From positions 124,001 to 188,000 of the forward strand of contig JAXLQP010000005.1 of the NCBI GenBank assembly GCA_046331565.1: 64,000 nucleotides of DNA, read 5' to 3'. Below are positions 25,491 to 32,919 of the stretch, piece by piece. Position numbers and translations under genes: made by a program. Source of the DNA: DASRDU01 sp046331565 (GTDB taxonomy: Bacteria > Acidobacteriota > Blastocatellia > RBC074). Within the stretch, counting starts at the first letter, position 1. Each line of letters begins with the position of its first letter. A model generated the notes under the pieces. The model had not been told where the DNA came from. It saw only the letters and a list, made by a program, of their open reading frames with translations, and did no database searches.

Positions 25491-25665
25491 TTTCACCACG
25501 AAGTTCACAAAGAACACGAAGAAAGAAGAGGAGAAAAGGAGAAGAGGAGAAGAGGCGACAAGGAATTTCTGAGTTGCCGCGTGCAGGCATCACCTTTTCA
25601 CCCTTTCTCCTTTTCTCCTCTTCTCCTCTTCCCCTTCGTGTTCTTCGTGTTCTTCGTGGTGAAAA
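25491..25665. repeat. Long imperfect inverted repeat with purine/pyrimidine tracts
   Basis: TTTCACCACGAAGTTCACAA from 25491 faces TTCTTCGTGGTGAAA ending at 25665. Between them a purine tract (AGAGGAGAAAAGGAGAAGAG-type) faces its pyrimidine complement (CTCCTTTTCTCCTCTTCTCC). It follows the peptidase stop closely and could form a very stable hairpin in the transcript, so it may also act as a 3' end. Confidence 0.7.
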
Positions 25666-25691
25666 ATCCTGTGCGTACCCTGAACTGACTT

Positions 25692-26240
25692 ATGGCTGAA
25701 ATTACTGACCTGACCGAAAAGCTTCGTGAACTTTCTGAATCATCGCCCCGCGCGGTGCGTGCGGATGACATTGTGGCTGAGATTCGCCGGATGCTGGGCG
25801 AGCAGGAACTGGCGCGGATTTATGAACACAAAATCCGCACCATTCGCACCCGGCGTTTTGAACTGAAGGCTCCGGCCAAAAAAGTTCCGGTTGAAGTGCA
25901 GCACACACTGCTTGGCATTGAACTGAAAATCGGCAAGCGGCGACTGCTCTGCCCCGACCTGGCGACGGCGCGTTATTTGTCGGTCTTTGCGCGGCTCGGC
26001 GTTGAAGCGGTGGCCGTGCCTTACGACATCACGCAGATTTCGCGGCTGGCCGATGAACTGGAATCGTCGTGGTTTCGCATGCTGATGCTGGCCGATCATC
26101 TCACCAGAGGCCGCAGCGCGCGCCTGCACGGACTGGTCGCTTCGCACCTGATCGCCGCCGAACGCGCTGAAATCATCCGGCTCGGCTCCGGCCCGGCCAT
26201 TCCGCAATTCAATCAGAACACCAGACAACGCCGCCGCTGA
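25692..26240 (+). CDS. Conserved-looking hypothetical protein, 182 residues
   Basis: No family is recognised. The protein begins at ATG 25692, is soluble and rich in Glu, Arg and Leu, and is mostly alpha-helical in appearance. Residues about 85-125 (LLGIELKIGKRRLLCPDLAT, then FARLGVEAVAVPYDI) look like a compact alpha/beta unit. The C-terminus is basic and low-complexity (NQNTRQRRR). Codon usage and composition match the neighbours, which argues for a real gene. It lies between the peptidase and the thioredoxin genes on the same strand, but a repeat upstream and a promoter-like site downstream suggest it may be its own unit. No signal peptide. Confidence 0.65.
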   Translation: MAEITDLTEKLRELSESSPRAVRADDIVAEIRRMLGEQELARIYEHKIRTIRTRRFELKAPAKKVPVEVQHTLLGIELKIGKRRLLCPDLATARYLSVFARLGVEAVAVPYDITQISRLADELESSWFRMLMLADHLTRGRSARLHGLVASHLIAAERAEIIRLGSGPAIPQFNQNTRQRRR

Positions 26241-26302
26241 AAACAAAGCCACGACCTGCTGAAGAATTGCCGGAATGCTGCGCCTGATGGTGGCTGATCG
26301 TG

Positions 26303-26308
26303 TATACT
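26303..26308 (+). promoter_or_regulatory. Possible -10 element ahead of the first thioredoxin gene
   Basis: TATACT, preceded directly by TG, lies 43 bp upstream of ATG 26351. No good -35 is seen, so this is a weak call. Confidence 0.3.
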
Positions 26309-26350
26309 GTCGCGCGCCCCTGCTGACGATGTTGCCCGGTTGCGGAAATT

Positions 26351-26968
26351 ATGAAAATTCGTCAAATCATCTGCGCTTTTTCTGTCTGCCTGCTGCTGCC
26401 TGCGCCGTTCAACCTGGGCGCGGCGGCACAACCGTCTTTGCGATCTTCCGCAATGCCGGTCACGGCAACACGAACTGCTGCCGACATTCCGCAGTTGCAG
26501 GATGTGCTGGCCGGTGAGTTTGAAGTGCAGACGATGGAAGGCCGCCACGTGAAACTGGCGAGCCTGATTCCGAAAAACAAACCCGTGCTGATTGATTTCT
26601 GGGCGACGTGGTGCGGCCCGTGCCGGGCGACGATTCCGCACCTCGTCGAACTGTCAAAAAATTACCGGGCGCGCGGGCTGACCGTCATCGGCCTGACGAT
26701 TGAAGACCCGAAGGAAAGTCAGGAAGCAGTCAGGCAGTTTGCGAAAAAGCTCGGCATCAATTATCAGATCGCCTTTGCGCCGCGCGAACTTTACGTTGAA
26801 TTCAACAGTCGCAGCACCCGCACGGCCATTCCGCAGACTTACATTTATGCTGCGGACGGAACGGCGGTGCAGAAAATCATCGGCTACAATCCGAAGCTGA
26901 TTCCGGGCCTGCTGATTGATGCCATTGACCGCGCGCTGAAGCAGGGCGAGACGGGCCGGCAGCAGTAA
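26351..26968 (+). CDS. TlpA-type exported thioredoxin-fold protein (first of two)
   Basis: A 205-residue thiol-disulfide protein. Residues 1-26 are a signal peptide (IICAFSVCLLLPAPFNLGAA). The thioredoxin fold starts near residue 60 with FEVQTMEGRHVKLASL, then PVLIDFWATWCGPCRATIPH with the redox pair Cys88/Cys91, IGLTIEDPKES, and the cis-Pro segment AIPQTYIYAADG. TlpA/ResA-like proteins act in the periplasm, often as reductants in cytochrome c maturation or oxidative folding. An exported paralogue follows 89 bp downstream with its Cys pair at the same residue numbers. No cytochrome or CcmG-context genes are nearby, so the substrate is unknown. Confidence 0.9.
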   Translation: MKIRQIICAFSVCLLLPAPFNLGAAAQPSLRSSAMPVTATRTAADIPQLQDVLAGEFEVQTMEGRHVKLASLIPKNKPVLIDFWATWCGPCRATIPHLVELSKNYRARGLTVIGLTIEDPKESQEAVRQFAKKLGINYQIAFAPRELYVEFNSRSTRTAIPQTYIYAADGTAVQKIIGYNPKLIPGLLIDAIDRALKQGETGRQQ

Positions 26969-27057
26969 TCCTCACACTGACGGTTGAGAATGAACTGGTC
27001 AGGCCCGACCGCAGTTTTGTGCAGCCCCTTGAATTTCACCTCAGGAGAAAGACAGGC

Positions 27058-27657
27058 ATGAATTTCGCTACACGGCATTCCCGATTCAGCAACCTGGGCA
27101 GGCTGCTTTGCCTGATGGCAGTGCTTTCGCTGATGACGCTGCTAAGTTCCTGTTCGCAACACAGCGTTGTTTCTGACAGCGGCAGTAATCCCGGTAAGGA
27201 ATCGAAGATCACCAGCCTGCGCGATTACGACGTGCAGATGCTCGATGCGCCGCCCGTCAAGCTTTCGCAACTGACCGCGAGCAACAAGGTGCTGGTCTTT
27301 GATTTCTGGGCGACGTGGTGCGGCCCGTGCCGCGTGGAAATTCCTCACCTCGTCGAACTGCAAAGGGATTACAAGGACAAGGGCGTTGAAGTGATCGGCC
27401 TGTCCATCGAAGACCCGAAGATTCACGCCGATCTGGTGCGCAATTTTGCAAAAGAGATGAACATCAATTACCAGCTCGGCTTTGCTTCGGATGAAATGTT
27501 CAATACCTTCACTGCCGGTTCCGGCAGCATTCCGCAAACGCTGATCTTTGACCGCAACGGCAGGCTGGTCAAACATCTCAGAGGCATTCCCAGAGATCCG
27601 GGCGTGATCAAAAACTGGCTGCGCGAAGGCGTTGACAAGGCGCTCGCCCAGAGCTGA
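27058..27657 (+). CDS. TlpA-type thioredoxin lipoprotein (second of two)
   Basis: A 199-residue protein starting at ATG 27058, with AGGAG about 10 bp upstream; a GTG at 27019 in the same frame is less likely. The N-terminus has a lipobox (LMTLLSSC, lipid-bearing Cys near 32), so it is probably anchored to a membrane. The thioredoxin fold contains VFDFWATWCGPCRVEIPHLV with Cys88/Cys91, IGLSIEDPKIH and SIPQTLIFDRNG (cis-Pro). It is clearly related to the preceding gene by tandem duplication, but one copy has a cleavable signal and the other a lipid anchor. The pair may divide the same reaction between free and membrane-bound sites (inference). Confidence 0.9.
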   Translation: MNFATRHSRFSNLGRLLCLMAVLSLMTLLSSCSQHSVVSDSGSNPGKESKITSLRDYDVQMLDAPPVKLSQLTASNKVLVFDFWATWCGPCRVEIPHLVELQRDYKDKGVEVIGLSIEDPKIHADLVRNFAKEMNINYQLGFASDEMFNTFTAGSGSIPQTLIFDRNGRLVKHLRGIPRDPGVIKNWLREGVDKALAQS

Positions 27658-27717
27658 GCGAAACCGGACTCGCGCTTTTTCGATCAGAACTTTATCAGCC
27701 AGGAATTTTCACGAACT

Positions 27718-27866
27718 TAATCGGATTTCAGATCAGTGCAGGGAAGCCGCGAGTGTTGCGCGATTTGCCAAAATCGCGCTGACCTCGCAAGCCAACTGTG
27801 GTGAGAGCCACGCGATTTTGGCAAATCGCACAACACTTCCCATCCTGCAATTGAAAACTGATTCAG
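27718..27866. repeat. Two-arm palindromic element, copy 2
   Basis: Same family as 1758-1907. Ends: TAATCGGATTTCAGATCAG and GAAAACTGATTCAGG. Arms AGTGTTGCGCGATTTGCC... and ...GGCAAATCGCACAACACT with the AAAATCGCG core. It lies downstream of the second thioredoxin gene, in a 578-bp gap before the zinc-ribbon/RDD gene that otherwise holds a CTGTGG-rich half repeat (27868-27904) and a promoter. Confidence 0.8.
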
Positions 27867-27972
27867 GTCTGTGATCCTCTGTGATCCTCTGTGGCCTCTG
27901 TGGTGAATTGCCGGTTCCCAGGCTTTCACAGCCTGATTCAGACCGCAGTTCAGCCGCTCTCCCCGGCTTCTG

Positions 27973-28003
27973 ATTCGTGAAAATTCGTGTTCATTAGCGG
28001 CTG
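27973..28003. repeat. 31-bp dispersed repeat (ATTCGTGAAAATTCGTGTTC type)
   Basis: Nearly identical (two or three differences near the end) to 32706-32736. Both lie just downstream of a two-arm palindromic element. Confidence 0.75.
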
Positions 28004-28047
28004 TTTTCATTTCTTTTCATTCCTGCCCGTCAATTTTGTGGCGATTC

Positions 28048-28076
28048 TTGACCCCCTCTTAAGCCTCTGTTAGTAT
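28048..28076 (+). promoter_or_regulatory. Sigma70-like promoter for the zinc-ribbon/RDD gene
   Basis: TTGACC (28048-28053), a 17-bp spacer, and TAGTAT (28071-28076). It would give a leader of about 150 nt before ATG 28236. Confidence 0.5.
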
Positions 28077-28235
28077 CGCGCCGAATTCAGAGCAGAGCAG
28101 TAACTTATCTTTCCCAACCTCAGACACTGGATTAACTCACAGTCCCCGAAGGACTGCCCGGAATTCAGGCGTGGATTGCGTAATTGGGTGAGGTTCCCCG
28201 TGCTTCTCCAGTCAGCCGCGCAACGGACTACACCG

Positions 28236-29438
28236 ATGATATGTGAAAAGTGCAAGCAGGAATTACCAGGCGCTGCCGTCATCTGCCGAAACTGCGGTTA
28301 CAACAATGCCCTCCAGGGCATCGAAGGCTGGCGCGACAAACGTGACCGGGTGCTGAATCTGTCGGCTAAACATCCCGCTCAGCGACCCGCAACCCGCCGC
28401 AGCGGTGAATCAACTGTCGTCAGATTCCCGGTTTCGCCTGAACGCGCCGCTGCGGCTGAAGCCGAGCGCGCCGCCGAAGCTGAACTGCCAGCCTGGCGCA
28501 GGCAGGTGCTTGAAAAGGTTCGTCAGGTGCGCCAGCAGCGCGAAGCCGAAGCCATCGAGCGCGCGCCACGACGGGATGAAAACGATGTCAACCCGATTGT
28601 TGAAGCCGCCATCAGACGCATCCGGCGCGAGCCGCCGACCAATGGCGTTTCATCGTCGGTCATTTCAGGCGCGACAGCCCAGGCAACAGCGCGCGCGCTG
28701 GATTACGATCAGCGCCAGGAAGCACGCCCTGAAACGCGCCCTGAACCACCACGAATTTCATCACCAGCAATTGTGCAGCGTTCTGCCGCCGCGCCTGCCG
28801 CCGCGAAAAAGACCGAACCCGACCAGCCGGTTTCGCCGCGTCCTTCAGTCAGCGAAACAACCCCGGCCAGCCTGCACGAAAATGCGCCGCAGGCCAGGGC
28901 GGCAGTCACTGAAACCGATGACGCAGCCGAAGTGACCGCCGACAATGAAACCGCCGACCAGACCGCTGAAGCGACTGAAACTGCGGCCAGCGCGGGTGAA
29001 TGGACGGCTCCGCTGTTCAGTCACGGACGCGCCGGAAAAGCGCCGCTGCTCGGTCGCGCCGCCGCAGCCTTCATTGACCTGCAGATCATCACCTTTTCGC
29101 TGCTGCCGTTTTTTACCGCCGCCACGCTTTTCAATGTTGAATTCACGCGCGGCCCGCTGATGGCCCTGGCCGGACTGGGACTGGCGATGATCTTTCTCTA
29201 TCACCTGACGGCAATGGTCATTGCCGGGCGCACCTGCGGCATGGCTGTGTTCAGAATCCGCGTGGCTGATGCCGCCGATGAAAGCCTGCCGCCGTCGCTC
29301 AATCAGTGTCTCAGACGCGCAGGCGGCGCAGCGATGTCAGTTCTGTTCATTCCGCTCAACCTGCTGGTCATCGCGCTCAGCCCTGAACGCCAGAGCCTGT
29401 CTGACCAGATTTCAGGCACGCAGATTGTGCGACAGTAA
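28236..29438 (+). CDS. Zinc-ribbon RDD-family membrane protein
   Basis: A 400-residue protein. ATG 28236 gives MICEKCKQELPG at the N-terminus, a zinc ribbon completed by CRNCGYNN; an in-frame upstream start at 28176 would hide it. A long Ala/Glu/Pro/Arg-rich segment, likely disordered, runs to about residue 265. The C-terminal RDD domain (about 270-400) has two or three membrane helices (IDLQIITFSLLPFFTAATLF, LAGLGLAMIFLYHLTAMVIA, then AAMSVLFIPLNLLVIAL) and the RDD-type motif GRTCGMAVFRIRV. Function of RDD proteins is mostly unknown. The ribbon-plus-RDD theme recurs in the 54-62 kb island. A hairpin follows the stop codon. Confidence 0.82.
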   Translation: MICEKCKQELPGAAVICRNCGYNNALQGIEGWRDKRDRVLNLSAKHPAQRPATRRSGESTVVRFPVSPERAAAAEAERAAEAELPAWRRQVLEKVRQVRQQREAEAIERAPRRDENDVNPIVEAAIRRIRREPPTNGVSSSVISGATAQATARALDYDQRQEARPETRPEPPRISSPAIVQRSAAAPAAAKKTEPDQPVSPRPSVSETTPASLHENAPQARAAVTETDDAAEVTADNETADQTAEATETAASAGEWTAPLFSHGRAGKAPLLGRAAAAFIDLQIITFSLLPFFTAATLFNVEFTRGPLMALAGLGLAMIFLYHLTAMVIAGRTCGMAVFRIRVADAADESLPPSLNQCLRRAGGAAMSVLFIPLNLLVIALSPERQSLSDQISGTQIVRQ

Positions 29439-29451
29439 TTTTCGCCGGACT

Positions 29452-29484
29452 GAAGTTCGACAGGCTGCCAGCTTGTCGAACTTC
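29452..29484. terminator. Strong hairpin after the RDD gene
   Basis: GAAGTTCGACAGGCT and AGCTTGTCGAACTTC form a stem of about 15 bp (one G-U pair) around a 3-nt loop, 13 bp after the stop codon at 29438. The following bases (AACAAAATCAG) lack a U-run, so termination is plausible but not certain; it may also be an interspersed hairpin repeat. Confidence 0.55.
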
Positions 29485-29580
29485 AACAAAATCAGTTTTG
29501 AATCATGACCCGCAGGGAGATAACGTCCAGGTTGTCTCCCTTTTGTTTTGCCTGCCTCTTTCCGGCAGAATCGCAGCGTT

Positions 29581-31329
29581 ATGGAGAATTTCACGCTTCA
29601 GGCTATAACCAGCGAATTGCAGCAGACGCTGACCGGGCAGCGACCGGGCCGGATTTATCAGCCCGGCGCGACTGATCTGGCGCTTGATTTCAGATTGCGC
29701 GACGGGCGCTGGCTGGTGATTTCGACCGACCCGCAGCGGCTGGCCCTGTATCTGACCAGGCGCGACGGGCGCAAACTCAGCCCGGAAGCCCGCACCGATA
29801 CGCCGTTCGCTTCCCTGCTGAAAAAACACCTCAGCGGATCGCGCCTGATGGCGATTGAAAAAACCGGTTATGACCGCGTCGTGCGCTTCGATTTTGAAAC
29901 TGACGCGGCTGATGAAAATGATGAGCCGCAGCCGATGGGGCCGCGCTCGCTGGTCATCGAACTAATCGGGCGCGCGGCCAATGTTTTTCTGCTGGAAGAA
30001 ACAAAAATCATTGCCACGCTGCGCGAACGCGCCGAGGCCGCAACGGATTACCGCGAGCCTGAACCGCCCGCCCGCAAAAACGATCCGTTCGACCTGACGC
30101 CCGAAAAGTTTGATGAACTGATCGCGGCGTGTGACGGCGATGTGATTTCAGCCGCTCGTTATCACCTGATCGGCTTCGATCTGCTTTATGCCCGCGAACT
30201 GGCCGCGCGCGCCGAAGGCATTTCGCCATCCGCCGCCCTGCATCAACTGCTGACAGAACTGTTCGAGCAGCCGCCGCAGCCTGCCGTTTATTCATCGGCT
30301 CCGCTCGAAGAACTCAGGCGCGAGCCGGGGCGCAGCGATTTTTCACTGACGCTGGCGCCGATCAGCCTGAAGCATCTGAATCATCAGCACGTCACGCGCT
30401 TTGCCACTGTCAATGAAGCCGCCGATGCTTATTTCACGCTGCTTGATGAACGCCGCAACTTTCTGGCGGCGCGACAGCAGTTGCAATCAGCACTCTCAGC
30501 GCGACTGAAAAAACAGCGCGCCCTGATGACGAATCTGAAACGCGAACAGGCCGGTTATGCCAACGCCGAACAGCATCAGCGTTACGGTGAACTGCTGCTC
30601 GCCGGGCTGCACCAGGCGATCAAAACCGAACGCGGCTTTCAGGTCACTGATTATTACGATGCCGCGCAGCCGCTGATTGAAATTCCGGCGGCTGACAAAC
30701 CTGATGCCAGGGCAGCGGCTGAGCATTATTTCAAGCTCGCCCGCAAGGCCCGTCACGGCCTGCAAACCATCAGCGAACGGCTGCCCGCTATTGAACGCGA
30801 AGTCGCTGACCTGGAAGCCACCCAATCAAAACTGCCCGAAGTTTCGACCCGCGCTGAACTCGCGGCCATCAGCGAACGCCTCACCGCCATCGCGCCTGCC
30901 GCTCAGAAAAAATCGCAGGTCGCAACCACAGGCCGCAAAGCGAAGCCGGAACAACTGCCGGGCGTGCGCCGCTATCGTTCCAGCGATGGTTACGAAATTC
31001 TGGTCGGGCGCAGCAGCAGCGATAACGACCATCTGACCTTTCGCGTGGCGAAGTCTTATGACCTGTGGTTTCACGCGGCAGACTATCCCGGCTCGCACGT
31101 AGTGTTGCGCAATCCGCAGCGCCGTGAACTGCCGCCCCGCGCCATCCACGAAGCCGCGCAACTCGCCGCCAGATTCAGCCAGGCGCGCACCGATGCCAAA
31201 GTCGCCGTGAAATACTGCGAGCGCAAATTCGTCACCAAACCCAAAGGCTTCGCCCCCGGCCAGGTCAGATTGTCATCATTCAAAACCGTATTAGTCGAAC
31301 CGAAAGAAGCAGGCGAGCGGGTGCTGTGA
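29581..31329 (+). CDS. rqcH: RqcH/NFACT-family ribosome quality-control protein
   Basis: A 582-residue NFACT protein; ATG 29581 (MENFTLQAI) is chosen over an extension from 29548. The NFACT-N domain (about 1-280) carries the Asp98-Arg99 pair in KTGYDRVVRFD, which in Bacillus RqcH is needed for tRNA-Ala binding and alanine tailing. A long helical/coiled-coil middle follows (about 290-440, LSARLKKQRALMTNLKREQ). The C-terminal NFACT-R domain begins RYRSSDGYEILVGRSSSDND and contains DLWFHAADYPGSHVVLR. It acts on stalled 50S subunits carrying peptidyl-tRNA. The family was earlier named fibronectin-binding protein A. Length is normal. Confidence 0.93.
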   Translation: MENFTLQAITSELQQTLTGQRPGRIYQPGATDLALDFRLRDGRWLVISTDPQRLALYLTRRDGRKLSPEARTDTPFASLLKKHLSGSRLMAIEKTGYDRVVRFDFETDAADENDEPQPMGPRSLVIELIGRAANVFLLEETKIIATLRERAEAATDYREPEPPARKNDPFDLTPEKFDELIAACDGDVISAARYHLIGFDLLYARELAARAEGISPSAALHQLLTELFEQPPQPAVYSSAPLEELRREPGRSDFSLTLAPISLKHLNHQHVTRFATVNEAADAYFTLLDERRNFLAARQQLQSALSARLKKQRALMTNLKREQAGYANAEQHQRYGELLLAGLHQAIKTERGFQVTDYYDAAQPLIEIPAADKPDARAAAEHYFKLARKARHGLQTISERLPAIEREVADLEATQSKLPEVSTRAELAAISERLTAIAPAAQKKSQVATTGRKAKPEQLPGVRRYRSSDGYEILVGRSSSDNDHLTFRVAKSYDLWFHAADYPGSHVVLRNPQRRELPPRAIHEAAQLAARFSQARTDAKVAVKYCERKFVTKPKGFAPGQVRLSSFKTVLVEPKEAGERVL

Positions 31330-31428
31330 CGCTGAGTCTGAACAATAACGAACCCTGATCCAAGGGTGCCCGGAGTCCCAGCTTCAGCTCAATGCCCTGA
31401 AGTCAGGCGTCACGAAGCAATCAGGTTA

Positions 31429-31511
31429 CACCCCGTAGTAACGAATTCATTCGTTTTGTATCGAAGCTGCGATTATTCAAAAAGAACGAATGAATTCGTT
31501 ACTACGGGGTG
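31429..31511. repeat. Perfect long inverted repeat
   Basis: CACCCCGTAGTAACGAATTC at 31429 begins a left arm of about 27 bp that is repeated exactly in inverse orientation, ending GAATTCGTTACTACGGGGTG at 31511. The spacer is about 30 bp. It is placed in the 255-bp gap between the convergent rqcH and the small hypothetical gene, so it may serve as a bidirectional terminator or be a small palindromic element. Confidence 0.85.
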
Positions 31512-31584
31512 ATCCGGGTTTCCTCCAGGCGAATGGCTCAACGTCATTGAGGGAACGGGTGAGCAGCGTTGACAGTCAGGTGAA

Positions 31585-31815
31585 TTATTCAATGCTGCTC
31601 AGGGCGCGGGTATAGCGGGATTCGTTGCAGGGTTTTTGCGTGGTGAGAATTTCGTAAATCTCTTCGGCCAGCACTGCACTGATCAGGCGCAGGGCTTCAT
31701 CACGGCTGCGGCCTGTGGCCAGCAGTCGCTCCAGCGTTTCGCGCACGATCAGCGGCTCGCCTTCGGCAATCTGGGATTCAACGACGCGGGTAATGATTGA
31801 ACTGGCATTTGTCAT
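31585..31815 (-). CDS. Small hypothetical helical protein, 76 residues
   Basis: It starts at ATG 31815, 17 bp after the stop of the DUF2238 gene on the same strand, so the two probably share a transcript. The protein is acidic and fully helical in appearance (RVVESQIAEGEPLIVRETLE, then EALRLISAVLAEEIYEILT). No family is recognised. Short proteins of this general look occur widely in acidobacteria and deltaproteobacteria, but no function is assigned here. Confidence 0.6.
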   Translation of the reverse strand: MTNASSIITRVVESQIAEGEPLIVRETLERLLATGRSRDEALRLISAVLAEEIYEILTTQKPCNESRYTRALSSIE

Positions 31816-31832
31816 TTGGGTGCTCCGGCAGT

Positions 31833-32465
31833 TCAGCGTGGTTTCGCATCCTGCGCGGTGACGATGCTTTCACTGGCCGCGCCTTCCCGAAGTTTGAGAA
31901 TGACGTAAGTCAGCGCCGCGCCCGCCGCGATGCCGATCAGATCCCATTGCAGATCGTTCGGCGTGTCGTAAGCACCGTGAATCCGCATCCCCGGTTCAGG
32001 ATGCATATACTTGTCATCCCACAATTCAACGACTTCATAAAAACCCGAAATCGTGAACATCGTCGTCGCGGCGAAAAACGACACCAGACTGAGCGGCAGC
32101 CGCCAGCCGTATTTTTCAATGCCTTCGCGCAACAGCCAGATGATCGTCGGCGCAGTCAGAAACGGAATCAGGGCGTGCGAAATCTCGTCGTACTGAATCC
32201 ACCTGAAATGCTGCCGATACCAGCCGAAATAATTGCCGATGCCATCAACTCCGACCGCCAGCACCGCGAGCACCGGCAGAAGCAGCGGAATCCGCAGCCC
32301 GTACTGCTGCCTGAAAAACCAGGTCACGGCCATGACATAAATCATGCCGACCGGAGTCGAAACCCAGATGGGCAGATAAGCCAGCCTGAGCAGAAAGAGC
32401 GTGCCAAGCAGCAGAATCAGAACGATGATGATGATTTCAACCGGACGCGAAAAACGAGGAGTCAT
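31833..32465 (-). CDS. DUF2238/YjdF-like integral membrane protein
   Basis: A 210-residue protein with about five to six membrane helices (VEIIIIVLILLLGTLFLLRL at the N-terminus, then VGMIYVMAVTWFF, IPLLLPVLAVLAVGVDGIGN and others). Conserved polar motifs of the DUF2238 family lie between helices: YDEISHALIPFLTAP, GFYEVVELWDDKY and DTPNDLQWDLIGIAAGAAL. These charged residues facing the membrane suggest transport or a membrane enzyme, but the family has no known function. It starts at ATG 32465 and probably heads an operon with the small downstream gene. Confidence 0.8.
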   Translation of the reverse strand: MTPRFSRPVEIIIIVLILLLGTLFLLRLAYLPIWVSTPVGMIYVMAVTWFFRQQYGLRIPLLLPVLAVLAVGVDGIGNYFGWYRQHFRWIQYDEISHALIPFLTAPTIIWLLREGIEKYGWRLPLSLVSFFAATTMFTISGFYEVVELWDDKYMHPEPGMRIHGAYDTPNDLQWDLIGIAAGAALTYVILKLREGAASESIVTAQDAKPR

Positions 32466-32547
32466 GCGAATTGGTTCGTTGCAGAAAATTCAGCGGCTTA
32501 CTTTGACAGCGCAGCTTTGAATGAACAGCACAGAGCTGACGGCCTCC

Positions 32548-32699
32548 AGATCAGTTCTCAATTGCGTCAACGGAAAGTGTTGCGCGATTTGCCCGCAGTC
32601 GCGCGGCTCACGCGAGCGGGCCAATGGCGGATGCCGCGCGACTGCGGGCAAATCGCGCAACACTGACAGCGTTCAGCTACTGGTCTGAAATCTGATCTA
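32548..32699. repeat. Two-arm palindromic element, copy 3
   Basis: Same family as 1758-1907. The arms (about 32576-32608 and 32633-32665) are perfectly complementary over 32 bp; both carry the CCGCAGTCGCG core variant in place of CAAAATCGCG. The ends are AGATCAGTTCTCAATTG and TGAAATCTGATCTA. It lies between the divergent DUF2238 and fumarase genes. Confidence 0.85.
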
Positions 32700-32705
32700 A
32701 AACCC

Positions 32706-32737
<32 letters not shown>

Positions 32738-32919
32738 TTATTCTGTTCCGTTATTTCCGTCTGTTCCGTCATCTCTCTTTCCGCCTGATTTCGTGGCTTG
32801 CAATCACGTTTTCAGGTCAATGCGGTCTTCGGCATTCGGTGTGCCGGTGTGGTAAATTACCTGCAATCCGTCGTGCAATCAACGAGACGAAATCTTTTTC
32901 ATCAGCGAGGAAAATACTA

